Below, one piece after another: positions 56,732 through 64,000 of a stretch of DNA of 64,000 nucleotides. The notes beneath the pieces are model-generated. The model was not told the origin of the DNA and searched no databases. It saw only the letters and a list, made by a program, of their open reading frames with translations. Source of the stretch: Rubripirellula lacrimiformis. Its GTDB lineage: Bacteria > Planctomycetota > Planctomycetia > Pirellulales > Pirellulaceae. The DNA lies in contig NZ_CP036525.1 of NCBI RefSeq assembly GCF_007741535.1, positions 6,448,001-6,512,000 on the forward strand, given 5' to 3'. A program made the position numbers and the translations under genes. Within the stretch, counting starts at the first letter, position 1, and each line of letters starts with the position of its first letter.

Positions 56732-57525
56732 ACGAGAACCAGGCGCCCGTTCCGCCCCTGCGAGCCGTCGACGTCACCATCGCTTATCGCAGCGTGCCGG
56801 TGCTGCAGAACGTCAACTTTGCAGCCCCCGCTGGGTCTTTGACGGCGATCGTCGGCCCGAACGGAGCCGGCAAAAGCACATTGATCAAAGCATCGCTCGG
56901 ATTGATCGAACCCGCATCCGGGCACTTTGAATTCTTCGGCAAGTCATTCCGCGAAGCGGTTGGCCGGGTCAGCTATGTGCCTCAGCGGACCAGCGTCGAT
57001 TGGGACTTTCCCGTGACGGCCTTGGATGTGGTCTGCATGGGGCTGTACCGAAAGATCGGGTGGCTGCGACCGGTTCGCGCCAAGCATCGGGCGCTGGCGA
57101 TCGAGGCGCTGCAAAGCGTGGGGATGCAGGACTACCATCGACGCCAAATCAGCCAACTGTCCGGTGGCCAACAACAACGCGTCTTCCTGGCACGTGCGTT
57201 GGTCCAGGGCGCGGATTTATTCTTGATGGATGAACCGCTGGCCGGTGTGGATGCATCGACCGAGCGGACGATCATCGACGTGCTGCGGAAACTTCGCGAC
57301 GCTGGAAAAACCGCGATGGTTGTCCACCATGATCTAGACACCGTCGCCGATTACTTCGACCGGGTCCTGTTGCTGAACCAGCGGGTGATCGCCGACGGAT
57401 CGGTCGCGGATGTGATGCAGCCATCGTTGCTGAAAGAAGCCTATGGCGGCAAACTGCTGATCTTTGATCACACCGATCGCCCGCCGAAATCCTCGGCGCC
57501 GCAATCGGCCAATCCAGCTCGATAA
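56728..57525 (+). CDS. Metal ABC transporter ATP-binding protein (MntB-like)
   Basis: The 265-residue ATPase has Walker A GPNGAGKST, Q-loop near VPQRTSVDWDFPVT, signature LSGGQQQRV and Walker B LFLMDEPLAGVD. The SVDWDFPV-type segment is characteristic of Mn/Zn transporters of the MntB/ZnuC group. Its GTG start overlaps the previous stop (GTGA), and the permease gene follows. It energises uptake of the metal delivered by the binding protein. Confidence 0.92.
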   Translation: MNENQAPVPPLRAVDVTIAYRSVPVLQNVNFAAPAGSLTAIVGPNGAGKSTLIKASLGLIEPASGHFEFFGKSFREAVGRVSYVPQRTSVDWDFPVTALDVVCMGLYRKIGWLRPVRAKHRALAIEALQSVGMQDYHRRQISQLSGGQQQRVFLARALVQGADLFLMDEPLAGVDASTERTIIDVLRKLRDAGKTAMVVHHDLDTVADYFDRVLLLNQRVIADGSVADVMQPSLLKEAYGGKLLIFDHTDRPPKSSAPQSANPAR

Positions 57526-57541
57526 GCCTCGCCCTAGAAAG

Positions 57542-58465
57542 TTGACCTTTTCCGTGTCGTTGTTCGATACCCTGTTCGCTTACAACACCATGGTCGTGCT
57601 AGCAGGCACGATGCTATTGGGGGTCGCTGCTGGCGTCACAGGCACATTCCTGTTGCTACGCGGACGGGCTCTTGCCGGCGACGTGATCGGGCACGCGGCA
57701 CTTCCGGGCGTCGCGATCGCATTTCTGGTGCACAGCATGATCGCACCGGAATCCGGAAAAAGCTTGGCCGTGATGCTGATCGGCGGTGCCATCAGCAGCG
57801 GGCTTGGGATGGTCGCCGTTTTGTGGCTGCGACGGGTCGGACGTCTGCCCGAGGACGCGGTTCTGGCGATCGTACTGAGCACGTTTTTTGGCGCCGGCGT
57901 CGTGATCATGCCGATCGTCCAGGCATCACCGACGGGCAGCCAAGCCGGGCTGCCTGGGTTCATTTTTGGCCAAGCGGCATCGATTCGCCAAGCCGACGTG
58001 TGGCTGCTGGGATCGATCGCCGTGGCCACGATCCTGGCCAGCATGACGTTGATCAAAGAATGGACGTTGATGTGTTTCGACGAAGGGCTGGCAACCGTAT
58101 TGGGTTATCCGATTCGGCGGCTGGACCTGCTATTGATGGCCCTGGTCGTTGCGGTCAGTGTGGCCGGCATGCAAGCGGTCGGGCTGCTGTTGATCGTCGC
58201 ACTTCTGATCATTCCGGCCAGCGCCGCGCGGTACTGGAGCGATTCGATTCGGCCCAACATTTGGATATCCGGCGGCATCGGTGCGTTATCAGCCGGCCTC
58301 GGATCGATGGCAAGCGCCGTCGTGCCCAAATTAAGCACCGGCGCGATCATCGTGGTTTTCGCCGCCCTGCTGTTGGCGATTAGCGTGCTGGTCGGTCGTC
58401 AACACGGACTGATCTTTCGTTGGCGGGCGATCAGCCGATTGAAACAACAGAATTTGGCGGAATGA
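57542..58465 (+). CDS. Metal ABC transporter permease
   Basis: The integral membrane protein of about 307 residues has seven to nine hydrophobic segments, with family blocks TFLLLRGRALAGDVIGHAAL (a coupling-region motif), IVLSTFFGAGVVI and QAVGLLLIVALLIIPA. Such permeases form the channel of MntABC/ZnuABC-type importers. A TTG at 57542 with AGAAAG upstream is my preferred start; GTG at 57554 and an ATG at 57464, inside the ATPase gene, are alternatives. Only one permease gene is seen, so the channel should be a homodimer. Confidence 0.85.
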   Translation: MTFSVSLFDTLFAYNTMVVLAGTMLLGVAAGVTGTFLLLRGRALAGDVIGHAALPGVAIAFLVHSMIAPESGKSLAVMLIGGAISSGLGMVAVLWLRRVGRLPEDAVLAIVLSTFFGAGVVIMPIVQASPTGSQAGLPGFIFGQAASIRQADVWLLGSIAVATILASMTLIKEWTLMCFDEGLATVLGYPIRRLDLLLMALVVAVSVAGMQAVGLLLIVALLIIPASAARYWSDSIRPNIWISGGIGALSAGLGSMASAVVPKLSTGAIIVVFAALLLAISVLVGRQHGLIFRWRAISRLKQQNLAE

Positions 58466-58693
58466 TTCCCGCCACATCGACGGCCTGATGCGACACGCCA
58501 CGATCGCCCCGATTCCCCCCACCGGGCGGGATCCTTATCGACGGGGCTGGTTGATGCCCTATCATGACCTGCCTTTGAAACGTTCGTCACGACATCGCTG
58601 GGCGAACGTCACCGGCGCTTCCAACGCGATACGCGTCCTTGTCGAGGGCGGTGCCTGATCCAAGCAACTCTGATTTACCCAACCATTTGCGCT

Positions 58694-59743
58694 GTGAATT
58701 CCGCTCCGAATCCCGATTCCCCACTGCCACTGGCCGCCCCCTCCGACGACGGCGATCGCCAGCCAGCCGTTGACGTTGGCGGGCAGTGTTTTGAATCACT
58801 GGCCAACCGATCCATCGTGCTAACGGGGCCGACCGCGTCTGGAAAGAGCCGCATCGGGATCGAACTGGCCAAGCGAATCAACGGCGAAATTTTGTCGCTC
58901 GACTCGATCGCCGTCTATCGTCACCTTGATATCGGGTCCGCCAAGGCCACGGCCGCGGAACAGTCCGCTGTCCCGCACCACTTGATCGACTTGGTCGACC
59001 CATCCGAAGAATTCAGCGTCGCCCGGTATCTGCACTGCGCACACGCGGCCGTCGCGGATGTGATCCGACGCGGACGTGTCCCGATCTTTGTCGGGGGTAC
59101 GCCGATGTTCTTGAAGGGTGTGCTGCGTGGCTTCGATCCTGGACCACCAGCCGACTGGGAATTTCGCAGTGCGGTCGAACAGGATCTGGCCGAACACGGC
59201 ATCGAGGCGTTGCGATCGAGATTGCGGCAGGTCGATCCATTGGCCGAACATCGGATCGGCAAGAACGATGCGCGGCGGATGATCCGAGCTCTGGAAGTGG
59301 CGTGGCAGACCGGCCAACCGATCACCCACCGTCAAATTCAGTTCGACCGGCCGGTTGCTACCGCCGATTGCCGCGTCGTTGCGATCCGTTGGCCACGGCC
59401 GCAACTGCACGACCGAATCAATCAACGCGTCGATGAAATGTTCGCGGCCGGATTGGTCGAAGAAGTTCGAAGCTTGCTGGACCGTGAACATCCATTGTCA
59501 CGAACCGCCCGGCAAGCCGTCGGCTATCGTGAAGTCCTTGACTACCTGGACCAACAAGACGCTTCATTGGATGACACGATCGCGCTGGTCGCCACCCATA
59601 CGCGCCAACTAGCAAAACGCCAAGAGTCGTGGTTCCGATCGTTCAGCGAGATCCGCGGAATCGACGTCGACGATCCGATCGACGCCGAGGCGATTGCCGA
59701 CCGGATCGTGCACCAGTTCCAGTCCGACGCCTCGGACGATTAG
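58694..59743 (+). CDS. miaA: tRNA dimethylallyltransferase MiaA
   Basis: MiaA adds dimethylallyl to A37 of tRNAs reading UNN codons. The protein has the P-loop GPTASGKS, a variant DSIAVYRHLDIGSAKAT in place of the usual DS-x-Q-VY segment, the PHHLIDLVDP strand, ARQAVGYREVLDYL, and the C-terminal TRQLAKRQ-type tRNA-binding end. The GGTPMF segment also differs from the usual GGTGLY. The GTG at 58694 begins an N-terminal extension of about 40 residues before the core. It is followed by a large inverted repeat and a convergent gene. Confidence 0.88.
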   Translation: MNSAPNPDSPLPLAAPSDDGDRQPAVDVGGQCFESLANRSIVLTGPTASGKSRIGIELAKRINGEILSLDSIAVYRHLDIGSAKATAAEQSAVPHHLIDLVDPSEEFSVARYLHCAHAAVADVIRRGRVPIFVGGTPMFLKGVLRGFDPGPPADWEFRSAVEQDLAEHGIEALRSRLRQVDPLAEHRIGKNDARRMIRALEVAWQTGQPITHRQIQFDRPVATADCRVVAIRWPRPQLHDRINQRVDEMFAAGLVEEVRSLLDREHPLSRTARQAVGYREVLDYLDQQDASLDDTIALVATHTRQLAKRQESWFRSFSEIRGIDVDDPIDAEAIADRIVHQFQSDASDD

Positions 59744-59746
59744 CGA

Positions 59747-59883
59747 AGCAACGAGCGATCAATCAGTGTCGTTTTTTTCTTCCCCCCTCTCTCGAACTCT
59801 CTCGAACTCTCTCCCCCCCGCAAACCGCTGCGTGGCGGGGGCGAGATGACTTGAATCGCGACACTGATTGATCGCTCGTTGCT
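59747..59883. repeat. 25-bp perfect inverted repeat around a 87-bp core
   Basis: The arms at 59747-59771 and 59859-59883 are exactly complementary over 25 bp. The core begins with seven T and then holds an 11-bp repeat (TCTCTCGAACT) and a nested C-run/G-run hairpin. It sits between the convergent miaA and DUF1501 stops and could act as a bidirectional terminator or be a small mobile element. Confidence 0.88.
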
Positions 59884-61312
59884 ATGCCAGGATTTCGTCG
59901 ACCACTCGCCCGGCGACGTCCGTCAAACGAAAATCGCGACCCGCGTAGCGATAGGTCAGCCGTTTGTGGTCATAGCCCATCAACCGCAGCACGGTGGCGT
60001 GCAGATCGTGCACATGGACTCGGTTTTCGACCGCTTTGAAACCCAGTTCGTCGGTGGCCCCGACCGCTTGCCCGCCTTGGACACCGCCGCCAGCCAACCA
60101 ACAGGTGAATCCGTGATGGTTGTGATCGCGGCCATTCATCTTGCCTTGGTTGCTCCCTTCCTTGGGCATCTCGACGACAGGGGTGCGTCCGAATTCACCG
60201 CCCCACATCACCAGGGTTTCGTCCAAGATCCCGATCCGCTTCAGGTCGGTCAGCAATGCACCGATCGCTTGATCGACCTTCTTGGCGTTGTTGCGATGCC
60301 CCACGGCCAGGTCATCGTGATTGTCCCAGGGCTGCCCCGCGCCGGTATACAGTTGCACGAAACGAACGCCTCGTTCAACCAACCGCCGCGCGATCAACGT
60401 TTGTCGGGCGAACGCACCGTCGCCATACATTTGACGTGTCTGGGCCGTTTCGCGGGATACGTCGAATGCATCCGACGCTTCGCTTTGCATTCGGTACGCC
60501 AATTCGAATGATTCGATGCGAGATTCCAGCTTGGCATCGGTATCGCGATCAACCGCGTGCTTCCGATTTAGCTGTGCCAATAAATCCAACTGTTGGCGTT
60601 GGTCTTGGGAAGCAACTCCGCGGCTTTGGATATGGTCGATCAGTTGTTCAATCCGCTCGCCAGCCGAATCCACATAGGTCGCCTGATACTTTCCTGGCAG
60701 GAAACCATTTTGCCAATTCTGAGATTCTTTGATCGGATAACCGCCGGGGCACATCGCGACGAACGCGGGCAAGTTTTCGTTCTCGCTGCCCAACCCATAG
60801 GTCAACCATGAACCCAAACTGGGCCGCACCAACCGCGATTCGCCCGTGTTCATCAACATCAACGACGGTTCATGATTGGGCACGTTGGCATGCATACTGC
60901 GGATCACGCAGATGTCATCCATGTGCTTTGCGGTATTCGTGAACAGTTCACTGACGGGCAGCCCACACTCGCCGTAGTTGCGAAACTTGTAGGGCGACTG
61001 CATCACCGCGCCGGTGGGCCGTTCGGTTTTCAAGTTCTGTGTCGGCGCCGACTTCCCATCCAGTTTTGCCAACATCGGCTTCGGATCGAAGGTGTCGACG
61101 TGGCTGGGGCCACCATTCATGAACAGGTGGATGACATGCTTGACCCGCGATGGGTAATGCAGCGGCACCTCGCCGACGGCAAGCGTTTCGTTGCCGCGCG
61201 CGTCGCGGCCCATCAGATCCGACAAGGCCAACGCACCGAAACCTACTCCGCAGGTACGCAGCACCTCACGACGAGAAGGACGGTAGATCGGTGAAGGTTG
61301 TTCCTGATTCAT
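59882..61312 (-). CDS. DUF1501 domain protein
   Basis: The 476-residue protein matches DUF1501, an alkaline-phosphatase-like fold widespread in planctomycetes and nearly always paired with a PSD1/cytochrome gene, as here. It has a Tat-like N-terminus (SRREVLRTCGVGFGALAL), FMNGGPSHVDTFDPKP near the start, and late WGGEFGRTP. An exported function in polysaccharide or surface metabolism is usually assumed; no substrate is established. The ATG at 61312 lies 6 bp from the PSD1 stop, so the pair is an operon. Confidence 0.92.
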   Translation of the reverse strand: MNQEQPSPIYRPSRREVLRTCGVGFGALALSDLMGRDARGNETLAVGEVPLHYPSRVKHVIHLFMNGGPSHVDTFDPKPMLAKLDGKSAPTQNLKTERPTGAVMQSPYKFRNYGECGLPVSELFTNTAKHMDDICVIRSMHANVPNHEPSLMLMNTGESRLVRPSLGSWLTYGLGSENENLPAFVAMCPGGYPIKESQNWQNGFLPGKYQATYVDSAGERIEQLIDHIQSRGVASQDQRQQLDLLAQLNRKHAVDRDTDAKLESRIESFELAYRMQSEASDAFDVSRETAQTRQMYGDGAFARQTLIARRLVERGVRFVQLYTGAGQPWDNHDDLAVGHRNNAKKVDQAIGALLTDLKRIGILDETLVMWGGEFGRTPVVEMPKEGSNQGKMNGRDHNHHGFTCWLAGGGVQGGQAVGATDELGFKAVENRVHVHDLHATVLRLMGYDHKRLTYRYAGRDFRLTDVAGRVVDEILA

Positions 61313-61318
61313 GATCGC

Positions 61319-63988
61319 TTAGTCCACAAACGCAAATTCGTTACTCATCATCAACACCTGTGCCAACTGGGCCAATCGGTCCAGCGGATCCGTGCCTTCT
61401 TCGACCAACGGGCCGCTGAAATCACGGTCCGTTTGAGTTTCCAAATGTTGGCCGTCATCGCCATGCAGCTGTATCGTCATCTTCAACGTGAACGTGTCTG
61501 AATTATCGGATTCGCCCGGGCTGACGACGAAATCCACCGTCTGGCCCGCTTGGACACGCCGCACGATTGGTCCTACTTCGCGTTGGCCATCCTTCTGGTT
61601 GGCATAGAAGGCTCGGTCGTCGCCAATCCAGAGCCCCAAATAGACGCCATCCCCGGGATTCTTATGCCGAATCTGACCACGCACGGTCACTTCGGCATCA
61701 AACGGAACCGTCAATCGCCGCACGACGGCCATGTCGGTTTTGCGAGGCGTGTGTCCGGATTCGCGGCTGAAATACGCGTGCCCGTTCTCGTCCGTTGCAG
61801 GAAAGGCTTCCGATGATTGCCAACGGTTGTCTTTGAAGTACCCGAACGGCGTCAACGAGTTCACGCTTTGGCGGTCCCCCAATTTTGCCACTCCATAAGT
61901 CCACAGGGATCGCGGGTCGTATCGTGGCGGCAAATCGGCCACCGGCAACATCAGGAACGCGGCGGCGGCTTCGGATTCGTCCGCCGTGGGCGGCCGGCTC
62001 AGCACGCGTCGGAACATCGCCTCGGCCAACCGGGCTGTGTCGTCGGATCCCACCTCTATCCGGTCCAGATCACGTCGCACCGAATCGGCGGCTTCGTGCG
62101 CCAAGGCGAACATCTGCGGGCTATTCAACAAGAACAACGCTTGTTGTGGAACGGTCGTAAAGTAGCGGCCAGGCGAATGCGTGTCCGGGCTGGCGAAGTC
62201 GAATGTGCGGAAGATCGACGGCAGGTTCTGACGATCAATCATCGCGTACACCGTTCGACGCGGCGTCAGGGTGGGCAGGGTGATCTCGACCGGCGGACCA
62301 CCGATCGTTCGATCCATCGCTCCGGCGACCGACAACAACGAATCTCGCAGTGATTCAAAATCTCGACGCTTTCGGTTCGCGCGAGCCAGGTAACGGTTGT
62401 CCGAGTCGGCGGCGATCGCACCCACATCCGCTTTGGTCGATTGACGATACACGCGGGTCAAAACGATCCGGCGGACCGCCTTCTTGATGCTCCAGTCATC
62501 TGCGAACTCAATCGCCATGTCATCCAAAATTTCGGGCACCGCCGGTGGATCGGTACGGAAACCAAAGTCGCTGGGCGAATCCACCAAGGACTTCCCAATC
62601 AAATGAGTCCACAAGCGATTGACCATCACGCGTGCGGTCAACGGGTTGTCGGTCGCCGTGATCCGCTGGGACAGTTCCCATCGCCCGCTACCGTCGCTGA
62701 ACCGTGGTTCGTCCGCTTTCCGCAGGGCGGTCAGAAACTGCCGTGGCGCGTTCGGGCCTCGGTTGCCAGGTTGCCCACGCAACAGCACCGGTCGATCCCC
62801 CACCTTTTCACGATCGACCATCATCAACGGGCTGGCGCCATCTTCGGGCTGCTGGCTGCTTTCTAGGATTCCAAACAGCGAGTAATAATCGGTGGTCGGT
62901 ATCGGGTCGAACTTGTGGTCATGACAGCGGGCACACGCAACGGTCAAACCCAACAACCCGCGGGTGATCGCATCGATGCGATCGTCGGTTGTATCCAACC
63001 CGCTTAAAAAACGTCGGCCAAGCGTTAGAAAGCCCATCGCATCCAGGTTGCCATCGATGTTCTTGGGGTCGGTGCGATCGCCCGCCAACTGATGTTCGAT
63101 CATGCGGTTGTAGGGCATGTCATTGCTAAACGCACGGATCACCCAATCGCGATAACGTTCGCTTCCCTGGATTCGACGTTCCTTCCCGCCAAGCGCGTAC
63201 CCGACCGTGTCGGCATACCGCGCCACGTCCAACCAGTGCCGACCAAAACGTTCGGCGAACATCGGATTGGCCAACAGGGAATCGACCAAACGTGCGTATC
63301 GGTCCGGCCGCTGCGAATCGACGTAAGCTTGGATTTGTGACGGTGTCGGTGGCAGACCGGTCAGGTCGAAATACAACCGCCGCAGCAACGCGGTGTCTTC
63401 GGCAACCGGATTGATCGGGATCGCTTGGGATACTGCAGCTCGTCGCGCCCAAACGTCGATCACATCGCGATCCGAATCGCTCCCTCGGTCCGCAGCAGAC
63501 GGCTGGACGAGTGACTGGACGGATGGTTTGACAGGTGGCACAAAGGTCCAGTGCGACAGGGGGTCACGATCCATCGGCGATACGGACGCCGGCTTCGCTG
63601 GTCCGCTGCGAGGATCGGGGGCACCGATTTCGATCCAATGCTTCAGTAGGTCGATCGACTGCTGATCCAATTTGCCGGACGGCGGCATCTGCAAATCACC
63701 GTCGAACAGCACAGCTTGATAAATCAAACTCTTACCGGCGTCACCGGCGACCAAAGCTGTTCCGTGGCTGCCACCCGCGGCGATCCCGACCGCCGTATCG
63801 ATCACAAAATCCCCTGCCGATTCGCCCGACTCGGCACTGTGGCATTCGTAGCAATGTTCGATCAGCAACGGCCGCACTTTGGCTTCGAAGAAATCCATCC
63901 CGTCATCGGCGGTCGCGACGGCAGACGAAAGCAACATACCGATAAGCGAAAACGCAACGACACACGCGAATCCGCCCATCGGCGGCAC
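61319..63988 (-). CDS. PSD1/PSCyt-domain cytochrome protein (5' end near window edge)
   Basis: The product is about 889 residues within the window. It has a signal peptide (VVAFSLIGMLLSSAVATA), an N-terminal PSCyt1-type haem domain with CYECH (Cys 46 to His 50), a DUF1549/PSCyt2-like central domain with CARCHDHKFDPI, and a C-terminal DUF1553/PSD1 domain (ARVMVNRLWTHLIGKSLV). The family is planctomycete-specific and co-occurs with DUF1501 proteins. The start at 63988 (GTG) or 63979 (ATG) lies at the very edge; the frame may extend beyond the window, so it is listed as possibly partial. Confidence 0.88.
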   Translation of the reverse strand: MPPMGGFACVVAFSLIGMLLSSAVATADDGMDFFEAKVRPLLIEHCYECHSAESGESAGDFVIDTAVGIAAGGSHGTALVAGDAGKSLIYQAVLFDGDLQMPPSGKLDQQSIDLLKHWIEIGAPDPRSGPAKPASVSPMDRDPLSHWTFVPPVKPSVQSLVQPSAADRGSDSDRDVIDVWARRAAVSQAIPINPVAEDTALLRRLYFDLTGLPPTPSQIQAYVDSQRPDRYARLVDSLLANPMFAERFGRHWLDVARYADTVGYALGGKERRIQGSERYRDWVIRAFSNDMPYNRMIEHQLAGDRTDPKNIDGNLDAMGFLTLGRRFLSGLDTTDDRIDAITRGLLGLTVACARCHDHKFDPIPTTDYYSLFGILESSQQPEDGASPLMMVDREKVGDRPVLLRGQPGNRGPNAPRQFLTALRKADEPRFSDGSGRWELSQRITATDNPLTARVMVNRLWTHLIGKSLVDSPSDFGFRTDPPAVPEILDDMAIEFADDWSIKKAVRRIVLTRVYRQSTKADVGAIAADSDNRYLARANRKRRDFESLRDSLLSVAGAMDRTIGGPPVEITLPTLTPRRTVYAMIDRQNLPSIFRTFDFASPDTHSPGRYFTTVPQQALFLLNSPQMFALAHEAADSVRRDLDRIEVGSDDTARLAEAMFRRVLSRPPTADESEAAAAFLMLPVADLPPRYDPRSLWTYGVAKLGDRQSVNSLTPFGYFKDNRWQSSEAFPATDENGHAYFSRESGHTPRKTDMAVVRRLTVPFDAEVTVRGQIRHKNPGDGVYLGLWIGDDRAFYANQKDGQREVGPIVRRVQAGQTVDFVVSPGESDNSDTFTLKMTIQLHGDDGQHLETQTDRDFSGPLVEEGTDPLDRLAQLAQVLMMSNEFAFVD

Positions 63989-64000
63989 GCGAAGTTCGAA

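Overview
The window is chromosomal DNA of a planctomycete close to the Rhodopirellula/Pirellulales group. This rests on gene content: three sulfatases, a PSD1-type cytochrome protein paired with a DUF1501 protein, a Gfo/Idh/MocA oxidoreductase with a twin-arginine leader, a BBP7-like barrel protein, a CSLREA/GEVED/dockerin surface protein, and a DUF11/SdrD-repeat protein with the planctomycete N-terminal LEQMERR-type motif. I see no rRNA, tRNA, CRISPR array, transposase or phage gene. The annotation comes from reading the sequence alone, and family names are recognition calls.

Layout. 1-5.5 kb: the C-terminal part of a giant beta-helix/dockerin surface protein converging on a four-CBS protein. 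5.7-10.2 kb: a sulfatase, an acetyl-xylan-esterase-like hydrolase and an exported Gfo/Idh/MocA oxidoreductase (polysaccharide catabolism). 10.2-12.8 kb: pdxA translationally coupled to a multi-span membrane protein. 13.3-17.3 kb: a gingipain-like C25 peptidase, a tyrosine-phosphatase domain carrying a C-terminal c-type haem motif, and a membrane protein. 17.4-19.9 kb: a 170/171-bp tandem array interrupted by one GxxExxY (PD-(D/E)XK-like) gene. 20.1-28.7 kb: a PL10-like pectate lyase, a BatA/DUF58 pair, a second sulfatase, a DUF6702-like protein, a CinA-like protein with a lost amidase motif, and a small secreted protein. 28.8-40.1 kb, all on the minus strand: the DUF11 protein, the BBP7-like protein, a third sulfatase, a methyltransferase and a beta-propeller/dihaem cytochrome fusion. 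40.4-48.1 kb: a secreted CxxC protein, a P-II protein with a partner gene, and a 2,000-residue helical-repeat/TPR protein. 48.3-64 kb: a membrane protein, an SGNH hydrolase, aroK, a TIM-barrel isomerase, a CoA-type Nudix hydrolase, trxA, a GNAT acetyltransferase, an Mn/Zn-type ABC operon, miaA, and the DUF1501/PSD1 pair.

How genes work together. The sulfatases, esterase, pectate lyase, oxidoreductase and PSD1/DUF1501 pair fit the breakdown of sulfated and acetylated polysaccharides. The ABC operon has overlapping or closely spaced genes behind a perfect inverted repeat that looks like a metalloregulator operator. pdxA, aroK, miaA, trxA and the P-II gene are housekeeping.

The most unusual features are: (i) the GxxExxY gene embedded in a tandem array whose every unit can fold into a roughly 93-nt hairpin with iteron-like arms; (ii) the phosphatase/cytochrome-c'-like fusion; (iii) two palindromes sharing GCCAAA-N8-TTTGGC upstream of unrelated genes; (iv) repeated short tandem repeats, mostly of 15 bp and mostly in frame inside genes; and (v) several different intergenic inverted-repeat elements.
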